A DNA stretch of 64,000 nt from NCBI GenBank assembly GCA_029216955.1, contig JANAVB010012195.1, forward strand, positions 310,001 through 374,000, in the 5' to 3' direction. Every line of letters starts with the position of its first letter. Positions within the stretch are counted from its first letter, which is position 1. Below, one piece after another: positions 10,056 to 20,761 of the stretch. Under the pieces are notes generated by a model that saw only the letters and a list, made by a program, of their open reading frames with translations, was not told the DNA's origin and did no database searches. The translations under genes were made by a program, and so were the position numbers. Source of the stretch: Iris pallida. Taxonomy: Eukaryota > Streptophyta > Magnoliopsida > Asparagales > Iridaceae.

Positions 10056-10640
10056 CTTACTCAGAGGTAATGAGGACATGGCAAGTATGAGGGTTTTACC
10101 GTGGAGTCTTCCTATTCAGAGGTAATGAGGACATGGCAGGAGTGGACTCAACGGAGGATATTTGTGGTCAATAGAGGACATTTGTGGGCCTATTACCCTT
10201 GGCGTACCCTGGTTCAGGATACGGATAATAAGACGAGAGAGAACCAATATACTTACTCAGAGGTAATGAGGACATGGCAAGTATGAAGGTTTTACCGCGG
10301 AGTCTTCCTACTCAGAGGTAATGAGGACATGGTAGGAGTGGACTCATCGAAGAATATTTGTGGACCTGTTATCCTTGGCGTACTCCGGTTGTGGGTACAG
10401 ATAATAAATCGAAAGGGAATCATCATACTTACTCAGAGATAATGAGGACATGGCAAGCATGAAGGTTTCTTCGACGGAGCCTTCCCACTCAGAGGCAATG
10501 AGGACATGGCAGGAGTGGGCTCAATGAAGGAGGGCACATAGAACGACTCAGAGGTAATGAGGACATGGAAGCTCTATGTAAAGGGGTGATTTGTTTTTGG
10601 TGGAAGTGAAACGACTCAGAGGTAATGAGGACATGGCCGT
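10056..10640. repeat. Interspersed repeat CTCAGAGGTAATGAGGACAT in element A
   Basis: Nine near-identical copies of the 20-base core, usually followed by GGCA(AG), with variable spacers (around 10059, 10117, 10256, 10311, 10432, 10488, 10546, 10615). Related sequence occurs just beyond the antisense genes in B (about 36795-36885) and D (about 18880-19005). ORFs read across it are only translations of the repeat. Confidence 0.85.
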
Positions 10641-10744
10641 TTTGGAAATTTATGGATCTATTACCCTTTTGTGCACTGGGAGTGCGGGTAGTGGATCATG
10701 AGGGAGGATCGCTTCCAGAAAGAAAGTTCAGAGGTATGGTCATA

Positions 10745-11215
10745 CATGACTTACTATCTGAAAGAGTGACCGGAGTGTGAGTTCAGAGGCACCTGCGGGT
10801 ACATAACTCGATAATCTGGAATTTGGAAATGTGAGTTCAGTGGCACCAGCGGGTACAGGTACATGACTCGATAATCTGGAATATTGTGGATGTGAGTTCA
10901 GCGGCACCAGCGGGTACATAACTCAATAATCTGGAATGTGGAAGGAAGACGTGAGTTCAGCGGTACGAGCGGGTACATGACTCAGCAATCTAGGATTTCT
11001 GTGAATGTGAGTTCAGCGGCACCAGCGGGTACATGACTCGATGATCTAGAATATTGTGAAAGTGAGTTCAGTGGTACCAGCGGGTACATGACTCGATAAT
11101 CTGGAATTTTATGATACGAGTTCAGCGGTACCAGCGGGTACATAACTCAATAATCTAGAATTTTGTGGCACGAGTTCAGCGGTACCGACGGGTACATGAC
11201 TCGATGATCTGGAAA
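10745..11215. repeat. Minisatellite GAGTTCAGCGGCACCAGCGG... in element A, pol 3' side
   Basis: About nine units of 45-60 bases, each GTGAGTTCAGCGGCACCAGC, then GGGTACATGACTCGATAATC, then a short variable tail. It begins right after the C-terminal coding end of integrase, on whose strand it adds a repeated Pro/Gly/Thr-rich tail to the open frame. Confidence 0.88.
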
Positions 11216-12722
11216 ATGTCATTTTAACATAATATTTCTTCATGAACTTGCCGTTGACGGACAACATGAGCAAGTCTTCATTTTGTTTTGTGAGGCGGTA
11301 AGCACCGTTGGAGAATACAGCCTCGATGATAAATGGACCTTCCCATTTTGGCTGGAACTTGCCGGCGGTCTTGTGAGTCATGACCATCAGCCTCCGGACT
11401 GCCAGAACGAGATCGCCCACTTGGAATGTTCGAACTTTAACCTTCTTGTTAAAGGCTCCGGAGATGCGTGCTTGGTATAGCTCGATTCGTTGCTGAGCCA
11501 AGAGGCACTTTTCATCTAAGGCCTCCAACTCTTGTAGTCGACGACGGTAGTTATCGTCCGTCGTCAATTGGTAAGTAAGGGCGACGCGGAGTGAGGGTAT
11601 TTGAGTCTCCAGTGGGAGAACTGCCTCACTCCCGTACACCAAGGAGAATGGTGTGTTCCCTGTGGCCGTTCGGACTGTGGTACGGTACGCCCATAGGCAT
11701 TCACCAAGCTTCTCGTTCCAGTCGCATTTGTTGGACGATACAAACTTTTTGAGAAGTTTGATGATTGTTTTGTTAAATGCTTCTGCCAACCCATTCGATA
11801 CTGGATTGTATGGCGTTGAAGCAATATTCTGGATGCGGTGCTTGTCGCAGAACCGATAGAAGGCATGGCTTGCAAACTGCGGACCATTATCATGGATGAT
11901 CCTTCGGGGCAGTCCAAAGCGGTAGATGACATGATGCTTGAGAAAGCTGATCACGTTCGAAGTCTTTACTTCTGCAAGCGGGACAGCTTCCGCCTATTTG
12001 GAGAAGTAATCTGTGATTGCGAGTATGAAGCGATGTCCTCGGGAGGAAGGTGGAGTAATCGGACCGATGACATCCATTCCCCATGCTTCAAATGGCCAGG
12101 ATGCTACTGTCGGATGTAGAAACTCGGATAGTTGGTGGATGAAGTCCGCATGGACTTGGCAAGCTTTGCACTTTCTTGCATAATCTATTGTATCTGCTAC
12201 CATCGTGGGCCAGTAGTAGCCCATTCGGCGAAGACGGTCTTGCAATTTAGGGCCAGGCTGATGGGCCTCGCAGACACCGTTGTGAGCTTCGCGTACGGCT
12301 TCTTTGGCTTCTGCGCTTGACAGACATCGAAGTAATAATCTATTATAGGATCGACGATACAGCATTTTCGTCTCTGTATCGTAGAAGAATCGAAGAGAAC
12401 GCCTTTTGATGGAAGTGGCTTCCTTTGGGTTCTCGGGCAGGATGTCGTAGACTACGAAGTCAATGAATGGTTGTCTCCCGTTCGGGACTTCGTCAATCAT
12501 CTGGGCGGAATAACGCGCCACGAATTGGACATTGTTCTTGGGACAGACCAGTTCATGGCCTATCACATCCACTGGTTGGCGAGCATGATTTAGCACTACT
12601 AGGGAAGCGGCCAGGCCTGCTAAGGCATCGGCTTCGATGTTTTGGAGTCTGGGAACATGTTCGATGAAAAATCCCTCAAATGACGAAATAATGTTGATCG
12701 CTATTTGATGATAGGGGATCAT
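11109..12722 (-). pseudogene. Element A RNase H end and integrase
   Basis: Starts in the RNase H C-terminus (HVPRLQNIEADALAGLAA), then a connection, the integrase HHCC zinc region (GPKLQDRLRRMGYYWPT, CKACQVH), the DDE core (WGMDVIGP, IHDNGPQF, NGLAEAFNKT) and the C-terminal strand-rich part (KFQPKWEGPF) ending near KFMKKYYVKM. No chromodomain follows, as expected for Tat. A TAG at 11994 replaces the Trp of FSKWAEA. The open frame continues past the normal end into the minisatellite until 11109. Confidence 0.88.
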
Positions 12723-15089
12723 GTCTTCGTGGCGGACTTCGTACGAGCCCCGGATCTGATTGACGATTAATTACGAATCGCCGTATGCTTCAAGATATTC
12801 TACCCCCAGCTCTTTTGCAAGTTGGAGGCCAATAGCCAAAGTGTTGTACTCGGCCACATTGTTAGAGCAGGGTTCTGTGAGAGAGTAAGCGCGATTGATC
12901 ACCAATCCGGAAGGAGAAACCAGCACCACCCCGACTCCGACGATGATGTTGCCCTTGGGTCCAGTTCTCGAAGCACCGTCGAAGAACATTCGCCATATAT
13001 CATCGTGGGAGGTTGCATGCGAGTCGGCGACCTCATCTGGGATTTCTTCATATATTCTGGACGAATCCGTACCCGGGTGGGCTGCCAAAAAGTCTGCCAG
13101 GGCTTGACCTTTAATAGCCTTTTGTGGGACGAAGATCATATGATAGGGGGACAGCAATATTGCCCACGTAGCGAGGCGAGAGCTGAGTGCCCCTGGTTTG
13201 GTCATGAGGACCCTGAGAGGGTTGACTCGTGAGATCACATGTATGGTTTGTCTAGTGACATAGTGTCGCATCTTCTGAATGGCGAACACCAGGGCGAGGC
13301 ATTCCTTTTCCACGGCGGTGTATCGGTGCTCTGGCCCAATCATCATTCGACTGAGGTAATATATGGCTTGTTCATGGCCTGCATCATTGTTTTGTGCTAG
13401 TAGGGCGCCAAGAGAATGCTCCATTGTGCGTACGTAGAGCAAGAATGGTTTTTCAGCGACCGGGGCCACTAGGACTGGAGGGTTCGACAAATATTCTTTG
13501 ATGCTGTCGAAGGCACGCTGACATTCTTCGTCCCATACGAATGAGACGCCTTTCTTCATGAGATGGGTGAATGGTCGATATCGCCCGGAGAGGTTAGAAA
13601 TGAACCTCCTGATGTAAGCTAGCCTCCCTTAAAGGCCTCTGAGTTCGCGGAGATTTCTCGGGGGACCCATCTCCATAATTGCCTTTGTCTTCTCAGGGTC
13701 TACATGGATACCCTGGGCGGTGATGATGAAACCCAAGAACTTCCCGCTGGATACGCCCAGGAAGGACTTCGTAGGGTTCATTTTCAAATTGTGCACTCGC
13801 ATCAGGTCGAATACCGACCTCAGATCCTGCAGATGGTCTCCCTTACAGCGACTCTTGACGGCGATGTCATCAACATAGCACTCCACCGTCTTGCGTAAGT
13901 GGTCTCTGAAGATGATACTCATGGCTCTTTGATATGTGGCGCCAGCATTCTTTAAACCGAAAGGCATGACTGTGTAGCAGTATGTGCCAATCGGTGTTCG
14001 AAATGATGTATGCTTTTCGTCGTCAGGAGACATCTTGATTTGGTTGTACCCCGAGAAGCCATCCATGAATGACATACGTTCGAAGCCGCAGGTGTTGTCA
14101 ATCATGATGTCTGTGATAGGGAGGGAGAATTCATCTTTGGGACATGCCTCGTTCAGATTGCGGAAGTCGATGCAGATTCAAATCTTCACATTCTTCTTGA
14201 GGACTGATACTATGTTGGCGACCCAATCCGTATGTTGTTCCTCACGAATGAAGCCGCTGGCTATTAGTTTGTTGACTTTGGCTTCGATCGCATCCATGAT
14301 ACCTGGGCGGAAGCGTCGTTGTTGTTGTTTGACTAGCTTTGCATCTGGCCGAATGTTGAGTTTGTGAAGAGCAATATCGGGATTTGACCCCGGTATGTCT
14401 TCATAGCTCCAGGCGAACACATCAATATATTCTTTGACAATTTCCAGCAACGATTCTCGCTCTTCATCTGTTAGGCTTTTACTGACGAAGATCGGTTTTG
14501 GAGACGATTCGCTGTCGAGGTCGACATGTATAACTTCATCTTCAGTAGGCGTTTCTCTCTGTACGAACCGCTTTTTCCATTGTGCATCCAACTGTTGGGC
14601 CCACGATTCTAACTCGAGGATTTTCGGAATGTCTTCATCTTCTTCGTAAGCGTCGGCGAATGCCATGTTGACTGACAGGACTTGTCTGAATACGTCTCTG
14701 ATGCTGGTATCCGAGTCAAAAGTTGGTGATCCGGTTGAATATGAATGCCAGTCACATTCTTTATCTGAACTTTCAGGGGTCGTTGTGGGTGTAACATACC
14801 CTAATCCACATCGAGTCTTGCTATAGTAGTCCCGTGGTTTGCCAGCCGGGACCGGTGGCTTCAAAGGTAATCGTCGCCCAGTGCCGTAGTTCAAGCCTGG
14901 TGTAGTTGCCAGATCATACCCCTGTTTTTGCATGAGATATTTGGATTGGGGGCTATAAAGATACAGAGGCAGTCTCCTGGCATCTAATTCAAGATCGACT
15001 TCTTCTTTGGTGAAGGGCTGCGGATCATCCTTCCGGCCGAAGATGATTGGATGGTCCCCTCCCTCGATTATGCGGTAAGCGTCTTCCAC
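12723..15089 (-). pseudogene. Element A reverse transcriptase and RNase H
   Basis: RT blocks: SGFIREEQHTDWVANIVSVLKK, FMDGFSGYNQIKM, MPFGLKNAGATYQRAM, the catalytic YVDDIAVKSR, and LGFIITAQGIHVDPEK. RNase H starts near 13000 (FFDGASRTGPKGN, NNVAEYNTLAIGL, YLEAYGDS). One frame from 15089 downward is cut by stops at 14178 (Arg CGA to TGA type), 13629 (Gln CAA to TAA type) and 12771. The gene is dead as it stands but was intact at insertion, judging from the lack of frameshifts over 2.3 kb. Confidence 0.9.
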
Positions 15090-15098
15090 AGGGGTAAG

Positions 15099-16060
15099 TT
15101 AGTTTGCGGTATAAACATTCGTCACCTGTGTGTGTAGGTGAGTGCCTATACCGCGTTCCTTAGCATACATTGTACAAAGCTTATCAAGCTCGAGGTAATT
15201 CAAAGATAGCCCTTTATTGATGAAGTAAGGTATCTTTTCTAGCGGGATTACATCATCTGCGGAGGGAACATCAGTGTGGGCTACCCTCTGTATAAATAAA
15301 GACTGAGAGGACGACCTGGGCAGCTTGATCGTTAGAGGTTCAACTCGTAGAGTTGTTGGCAAACTAGCGACCCCCAGTTTGATACCTGATGCTGGGCGGG
15401 GAGTTGTTGGCTCGCTAGAACCCCCAGACTTTATATCGGGGTGACGACTCTTCTTGGGAAGGCGTATCGTCATTGGCTTGTTGGAGGGATTGAGGTTCTC
15501 TATTTGCGGTTGGCCGACTCTCGGCAGTCGAATTGTCAGTGGCTCCGTTGTGGATCTTGGCACTTGGCCAGACCTCGACAGCCGGATTATCATTTGCTCT
15601 TCTTGTGCTGATAGGCTGATTGCGTCCGTAAGCAGAGTGGCTGTAAGGGGTGCGAACTTGCCAGGTTTACGAGCTTGGAGGTGGATCGTCAGAGGTTCTT
15701 CTGATCCTGTGGCTGTCTCGGTACGAGCTTGCACATCTCCTTCACCAAGGTGTCTCTTCGATTTTTCGTACAGGCAGGAGTCTGAGTAGTAGGATTTGAC
15801 CCCTTTGAAGGGATCGATGTGGCAAATTCTATCCTCATGAAGCCGTGTTTATAGACATACTTGAAGCACTGGTACATGGTGGAAGGCACGATCATGTAAT
15901 CGTATATCAAAGGGCACCCCAAGAGGATGTTGTAAGAAGTGTCCGCATCTATGACGTAACAGGTGACTTCTGACTGGAGATCGCCAATTTGGCACTTCAG
16001 ACGAATCTTCCCAATTGGGTAGCTCCTGCCCGAATTGAAACCGCTGATGGCGGTGCTTGT
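15099..16060 (-). pseudogene. Element A protease C-terminal part and protease-RT linker
   Basis: The right end continues the protease from 29469 across element D (ILLGCPLIYDYMIVPSTMYQCF). A frameshift lies near 15735-15780. The linker (15300-15700) contains degenerate repeats of the form EPLTIRLPR (EPLTIHLQAR, MIIRLSRSG, EPLTIRLPRVG, PMTIRLPKK, EPLTIKLPR). A TAA at 15099 separates it from the RT frame. The last five bases CTTGT are one copy of D's target-site duplication. Confidence 0.8.
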
Positions 16061-17016
16061 TGTTTTCCATAAAGAAATTCTCTTTATTTGTTGTATTTCT
16101 GGGAAAATTACAACTGTAGGAATCCGATCTAGAAGACGATCGCTTTATCCCTTGGACTATGCGAAGAAGAAAAGCTCTCAAAATTTTGACAGTAGATATC
16201 AATGTATCTCTACAATGAATGAGAAAAAGAACTCTATTTATAGAGTCAAAAATAATAACTGAAAAGATAACTACCTCACCACTGGTGCACTTGAAAAGTC
16301 ACGCAGACTCTAAATACACGCAGGGTTAGTGAGTAGTTACTGGACGTGGCCCGTAACTGTTGGACACATGGCATCAGTGCATGGGTCGTGTGCAAGTTAC
16401 TGGGCACGCGAGAGAGAGATCGGTGGCATGGCTGCCACGTACTCCAGTTGAAATGAAATCCACGCTGACTTGCTGAAGGCAAAACTCCACGCAGATTCGT
16501 TGACGCAGACTCGTTGTAGGCGAAATCCACGCAAGCTTTGAAGAAGAATACTTCAGAATTCATGCAGGCTTGAGAAGAATAACTCAAAAGTCACGCAATG
16601 TTTTGAGGAAGGAGAAGGTTCAGAATCCACGCAAACCGCCAGCTGTCTTGATTTGGCACGCTTCGTCTGACACAAAATCTCTGACAGCGATTGCTTTGTC
16701 AGTCGCATTAAATGACAAGAAACCCTTTTGGTACACCAACTTGACGAAGGCTGAGTCTTGCTGAAGAAGATTTCGAAAATCACGCAATAGACGGCGATGA
16801 TCTCTCGAAGTCTGTGCATACGTGGCATACGAAGAGACATTCTTCGACTGTTGTGTTGTCAGTCATTATGATTCTGACGTATGGCTGAGCTGTCTCTGCG
16901 TGACTTCTAAAGGAGATAGCCAGGCAGAACTTAGTGTATCTTTTGTGCTGCTTCTTGGATCACTCTGCGTGACTTGTTCTGATCAACTCAGCGTGACTTC
17001 ATTTTTGAGGCCTACA
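16061..17016 (-). repeat. Element D 3' LTR
   Basis: Pairs with 28512-29468. Minus-strand TATA box TATAAATA at 16235-16242. Upstream on that strand (16300-17010) are about 15 copies of the family motif (T)CACGCA or its complement TGCGTGA, plus ACGT-core sites (CCACGTACTCC, TACGTGGCA). It begins TG and ends CA. Confidence 0.94.
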
Positions 17017-17017
17017 A

Positions 17018-17036
17018 AACCCCCTTCAAAGTTTTC
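17018..17036 (-). other. Polypurine tract of element D
   Basis: Minus-strand GAAAACTTTGAAGGGGGTT beside the LTR end at 17016. A second, purine-rich block (minus strand, about 17118-17152, containing GACTTTGAAG-like sequence within the opposite strand) and the shared GAAATACTTTGAA (17056-17068) follow. Confidence 0.85.
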
Positions 17037-17302
17037 GAAAAATGATAAAATATTTTCGAAATACTTTGAAATAGAGATGATGAAATGAGTTAAAGTCACG
17101 CTGAGATGACTTAAATGATTTTTCGAAAGTCGAAAAGACTTTGAAGTTCTTCGAAAACACCCGAATGAACCTATTAAATATCATAATGACTCTTCGTTCT
17201 CCGAGACTGATTGCGTCCAATATGGTAGAATATGAACTGTCGACGAGATCTGTTATATAAACAGGAAGAGATTCTCAGTTTTGACATTCATCTCTCGAAA
17301 AT

Positions 17303-17590
17303 ATGACCCCAAAGGAAGCAGCCGAAGAGGAAGCACGCAAGTTGGGCTTTTGTTTCCATGGTGACCCCACTTTTGGGGGCAAAGATCCCGAACCTGTCGT
17401 CATCGAGCTCAAGGACGACTCCACGCAGTTAGCCAAGAATCTCTTGAGCTACTTTGGATTGGATGGCTCGTCTTCTTCTGATGGGCGGAGCCTTATGGAG
17501 AAGCGTGAAATGCTCGGGACTCTGTTGCATCGCCTGGGAGTTAAGAGCGTAGAGGAGTTAGGCATCAAACTTAGCCGCTCTGGAAAATAG
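17303..17590 (+). CDS. Element D antisense small ORF, 95 residues
   Basis: ATG at 17303 lies about 45 bases after a TATATAAA box (17254-17261). The product begins MTPKEAAEEEARKLG and has an acidic N-terminus and a Leu-rich middle (LLSYFGLDG, LGTLLHRLGVKSVEELG). I recognise no family. It occupies the position where A and B start their antisense genes. Family D motifs occur inside it (GCACGCAAG, CCACGCAG). It shows no damage. Its general build, a Leu-rich segment, a Gly turn and then an Arg/Met helix, recalls the 107-residue gene downstream, but that similarity is weak. Confidence 0.55.
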   Translation: MTPKEAAEEEARKLGFCFHGDPTFGGKDPEPVVIELKDDSTQLAKNLLSYFGLDGSSSSDGRSLMEKREMLGTLLHRLGVKSVEELGIKLSRSGK

Positions 17591-17939
17591 AGCGTAACTT
17601 TCTACGCTTTTGTTGCACTCTTCTTGTCTTGTCTTTTGTAAGGCTATCAGTGCCTGTTTTGAAGAATGTAGTACAACTTTTGTATTGAACAGCGTGCATT
17701 AATGAAGAATGTTAATTAGCACTCTTTGACTGTTTTCAATGTTGCGCTGTCTTCCAAAGCACACGTGTCATTCATTCCATGGTTTACGAGCACTATTTAC
17801 GCAGATCTTTTCCAAGAATAGACTTGTACTTTATCCTTTAAATAGGTAGCTGAGTTTCAAAGATACTCATCTCTCATTCTTCTTCTTCTTCTCTGAGAAC
17901 GAAATTTTTGAGAGATTTCATTCTCAAAACAGGAAAGCA

Positions 17940-18405
17940 ATGCCTTCTAATGTTCGATTTCTGCATACTGTATCAAACATGAATTTGCCAATCCTTAGCA
18001 CCAAACTTGAAGGTAAGTCCAGTATAGTACGCGTACTATTTTTGCTGTTGAAGATAGGCTTTCTGTTTCTGATTGAACAATGCACGCTTGACCAGTCAGT
18101 GCGTGTCAAATGACATTTCTGTTGATTAATTCTCTTTTTTCTTGCTGTTTTCTGCAGAAGCTCGGCTAGATATTTTCTTCAGAATTGGCATTGGTGATGT
18201 GGATGCTGTGGAGAATATCCTGCTGACACCAACATCAGGGAGCTCATACGCTTTTGACGCGTACATCAGACGACTCAGAACTCTTCGTGGGATAGAAGGG
18301 TCTTCCTTAGATGGTAGGAAGAGCCTTTATACACGAGAGTTGGATGGTGGAGTCAACTCTACCCCGAGAAATCGGGTAGTAGAGTTCCTTTCACGGGAGA
18401 ACTAG
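17940..18405 (+). CDS. Element D antisense spliced gene, about 106 residues
   Basis: A TTTAAATA box near 17838 precedes the ATG at 17940. Exon 1 (17940-18012) encodes MPSNVRFLHTVSN...; a 145-base phase-1 intron (18013-18157, GTAAGT to TTTCTGCAG) leads to exon 2 (18158-18405), which reads EARLDIFFRIGIGDVDAVENIL and ends at a TAG at 18403. The promoter, short first exon and phase-1 intron copy the plan of the A and B antisense genes, but no PMD region follows. I infer a reduced form of the same locus. CACGC/GCGTG motifs lie in the intron (about 18080-18105). Confidence 0.6.
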
Positions 18406-19040
18406 GAATTGTATCCCAAGGTTTGGATACATTCCTGTCTTCCTTGAGAGGTTACCCCCAATCCACCAATTGTATTGGCAGCACCACGACTTCGGGCTGC
18501 CATACTCTGTGGTTCTCCTCTTGTCTGAGAGAGAAGACCAGAGTTTGATTCCTGCTGATCTGGTCGTGACTGGGACCCAGACAGTCAGGAATTGCCACCA
18601 ACAACGAACCTGACGGAGAAGGTCCGACGGAGAAGATCCAAAGAAGAAAATAGATATCTATTAGGTTATTGTTGTGGTGTAGAATAAAAATCCAAGATTT
18701 GTAATAGATTTCCATTATGATTTGTAGGAAAGTCTAAGAAAATGTAATAGACTTTTTTTTTGTGGTGAAATGAGAATGGAAATGATAATTCTTCTACGCT
18801 CAATGATTTGTATTTATGAATGAATTGTGGACATGATAGATAATAAAATCATCTTTTCTGTTTTAGAGTATATGATATTATCAGAGGTATTATGGACGTG
18901 ATAATATATAGGAACTCAAAAGAAAATAGATTGATTTCTATGCAGAGGTCAAAACATGACAAATGAGTAAGCAGATTCGGAATTTGATTCAGAGGTTATA
19001 AAAACATGATCAATAACGAATCCCCACTTTAATAAATTGA
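18406..19040. other. Non-coding stretch of element D with CAGAGGT repeats
   Basis: AT-rich sequence with no supported gene. At about 18880, 18943 and 18990 it has CAGAGGT followed by A/T-rich sequence and a (GA)CATGA-like end, related to the element A repeat at 10056-10640. The stretch 18406-18640 may hold degraded downstream coding sequence of the antisense locus, but I cannot demonstrate a frame. Confidence 0.45.
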
Positions 19041-19205
19041 TAGAAGATTATGAACGGATGAACCGTTAGGAAATGATGAACAGATGAACTGTCGAGTGGA
19101 TGTAATAAATGAACGGATGAACCGTCAAGTATTAATGAATATGTGAAACGTCGGATGAATGTGAGAAATGAATGGATGAATGAATATGTGAAACGTCGGA
19201 TGAAT
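19041..19205. repeat. Short array of GAACGGATGAACCGTC in element D
   Basis: About five copies, several decayed (GAACAGATGAACTGTC, GTGAAACGTCGGATGAATG). Each intact unit is an inverted repeat, ACGG-N5-CCGT. The array lies directly upstream of the TATA box (19220-19227) of the 107-residue gene. A longer array is at the same place in B. Confidence 0.82.
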
Positions 19206-19274
19206 GAGGAACTTCTGCCTATAAATATAGAAGAAATCTGGCGAGAACGAATACTTCTACTCCTCAACATAAAA

Positions 19275-19598
19275 ATGTCATCTGGAGAAGCATCCAATAA
19301 GACTGAGATAGCCTCAAAGGTTCAGAAAGGCACTGAAGAACGCCCTGCTGGTCCAGCCAAAACGAAGAAGATGGAAGCAGACAAAGGTTCGTCTGCACCC
19401 AAGCCACCAAGGGACATTCTGGATTTTCTGCTCGAACCAGGAAGGACTGAAGAAGAGGAAGCCATGAGGATGGCCGCTTGCAAATTCCTCGTGGGTTCTA
19501 ACAAGGAGGTTCTCGGCTCTTTTGCTGATCACGTCTTTGAGAAGGACGATAGTGGCCCACGTCCAAATGTAGAGAAGGATGATAGTGATCTTCCTTAA
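19275..19598 (+). CDS. 107-residue conserved antisense gene (element D copy)
   Basis: ATG at 19275, about 55 bases after TATAAATA (19220-19227). The protein has the same length as the B copy (37397-37720) and about 80% identical residues by eye, including PPRDILDFLLEPG, EEEEAMRMAACKFLVG, VLGSFADHVFEKD and the C-terminus EKDDSDLP. There are no insertions or deletions between the two. It is acidic, with a Lys/Pro/Ala-rich first half and a predicted helical second half. It is convergent with pol, whose stop lies 90 bases beyond, and is followed by AATAAA-type signals near 19624. I recognise no family; element A lacks it. Confidence 0.75.
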   Translation: MSSGEASNKTEIASKVQKGTEERPAGPAKTKKMEADKGSSAPKPPRDILDFLLEPGRTEEEEAMRMAACKFLVGSNKEVLGSFADHVFEKDDSGPRPNVEKDDSDLP

Positions 19599-19687
19599 TA
19601 TCATGTATCATCATTCATGATTAAAAATAAAATAAAAATTTTATTTTTTAAAACATGAATTTGTCTGATGATTACAAGTATTTACAT

Positions 19688-20761
19688 TTATACATAGTAC
19701 TTTTTAAGGAATTTGCCATTAATAGGCATCAAAACTTTTCGACCATCCAATTCTGAGAGTTGATAAGCTCCATTTGAGACAACTTTGCTCACAATATAGG
19801 GACCTTCCCACTTTGCGTCAAATTTACCCTTACTCATATGAGTCATAGTCATAGGACGTCTGACTATTAGAACAAGTTCTCCTTTTTGATATGATCGAAC
19901 TCTGACTTTTTTATTAAAAGCTCTTGAAATTCTAGCTTGATAGAATTCAATATTCTGTTGAGCAGATAATCGCTTTTCATCCAGAGCTTCTAATTCCTGA
20001 AGTCGAAGACGATCGTTATTTTCAGCAGTGAGTTCATTAGCAATTGCTATCCTTAAAGAAGGAATTTGAATCCCTAATGGAAGAACAGCTTCGCAACCAT
20101 ACACCAGAGAGAAAGGTGTACATTTGGTAGCATTACGAACTGTAGTGCGATAAGCCTACAAACATTCCCCGAGCTTGTCACTCCAATTACGTTTGTTAGT
20201 GGAGACAAACTTCTTTAGGAGTTTGATGATAGTCTTGTTGAAAGCTTCTGCCAATCCGTTAGCTGCTGGATTATATACGGTAGAAGCCACATTATTGATC
20301 CGATGATCGTCACAGAATCGAGTAAATTTCTGGCTGACGAACTGTGGTCCGTTATCATGAACAATGCGTCGAGGAACACCAAATCTGTAGATGACAGGGT
20401 GCTTAATAAAGCTGATGACATTAGACGTCTTAACTTCAGATAAAGGAATGGCTTCGGCCCATTTGGAGAAGTAATCTGTTATTGCGAGAATGAACCGATG
20501 ACCTTTAGATGACGGTGGATTGATCGGGCCGACAATGTCCATGCCCCAAGCTTCGAAGGGCCATGATGCTGCCGTCGGATGTAGAAATTCCGAGGGTTGA
20601 TGAATAACCGCATGAATTTGACAAGCTTTACACTTCTTTGCATATTCGATGGTATCAGATACCATGGTGGGCCAATAATAACCCATACGTCGAATACGGT
20701 CTTGAAGTTTTGGTCCTGGTTGATGTGCTCCACAAATTCCATCATGTGCTTCGCGAATGAT
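19688..20761 (-). pseudogene. Element D integrase
   Basis: Contains the zinc region (RRMGYYWPTMVSD, KKCKACQIH), the core (WGMDIVGPINPPSSKGHRF, VHDNGPQFVS, ANGLAEAFNKT) and the C-terminal part (GKFDAKWEGPYIVSKV) ending GKFLKKYYV at 19688. A TAG at 20156 replaces the Trp of ECLWAYRTT, and a TGA at 20762 separates it from the RNase H frame. All pieces are in one frame. Confidence 0.9.

Noticed and set aside
10101..10286. 61-residue plus-strand ORF in element A
   Set aside because: It is a translation of the CTCAGAGGTAATGAGGACAT repeat with no other support.
14178..14367. Long plus-strand ORFs opposite pol in A, B and D (for example 13984-14367, 38420-38827 and 40476-40970)
   Set aside because: Shadows of the RT/integrase frames; the minus-strand translations carry the recognised motifs.
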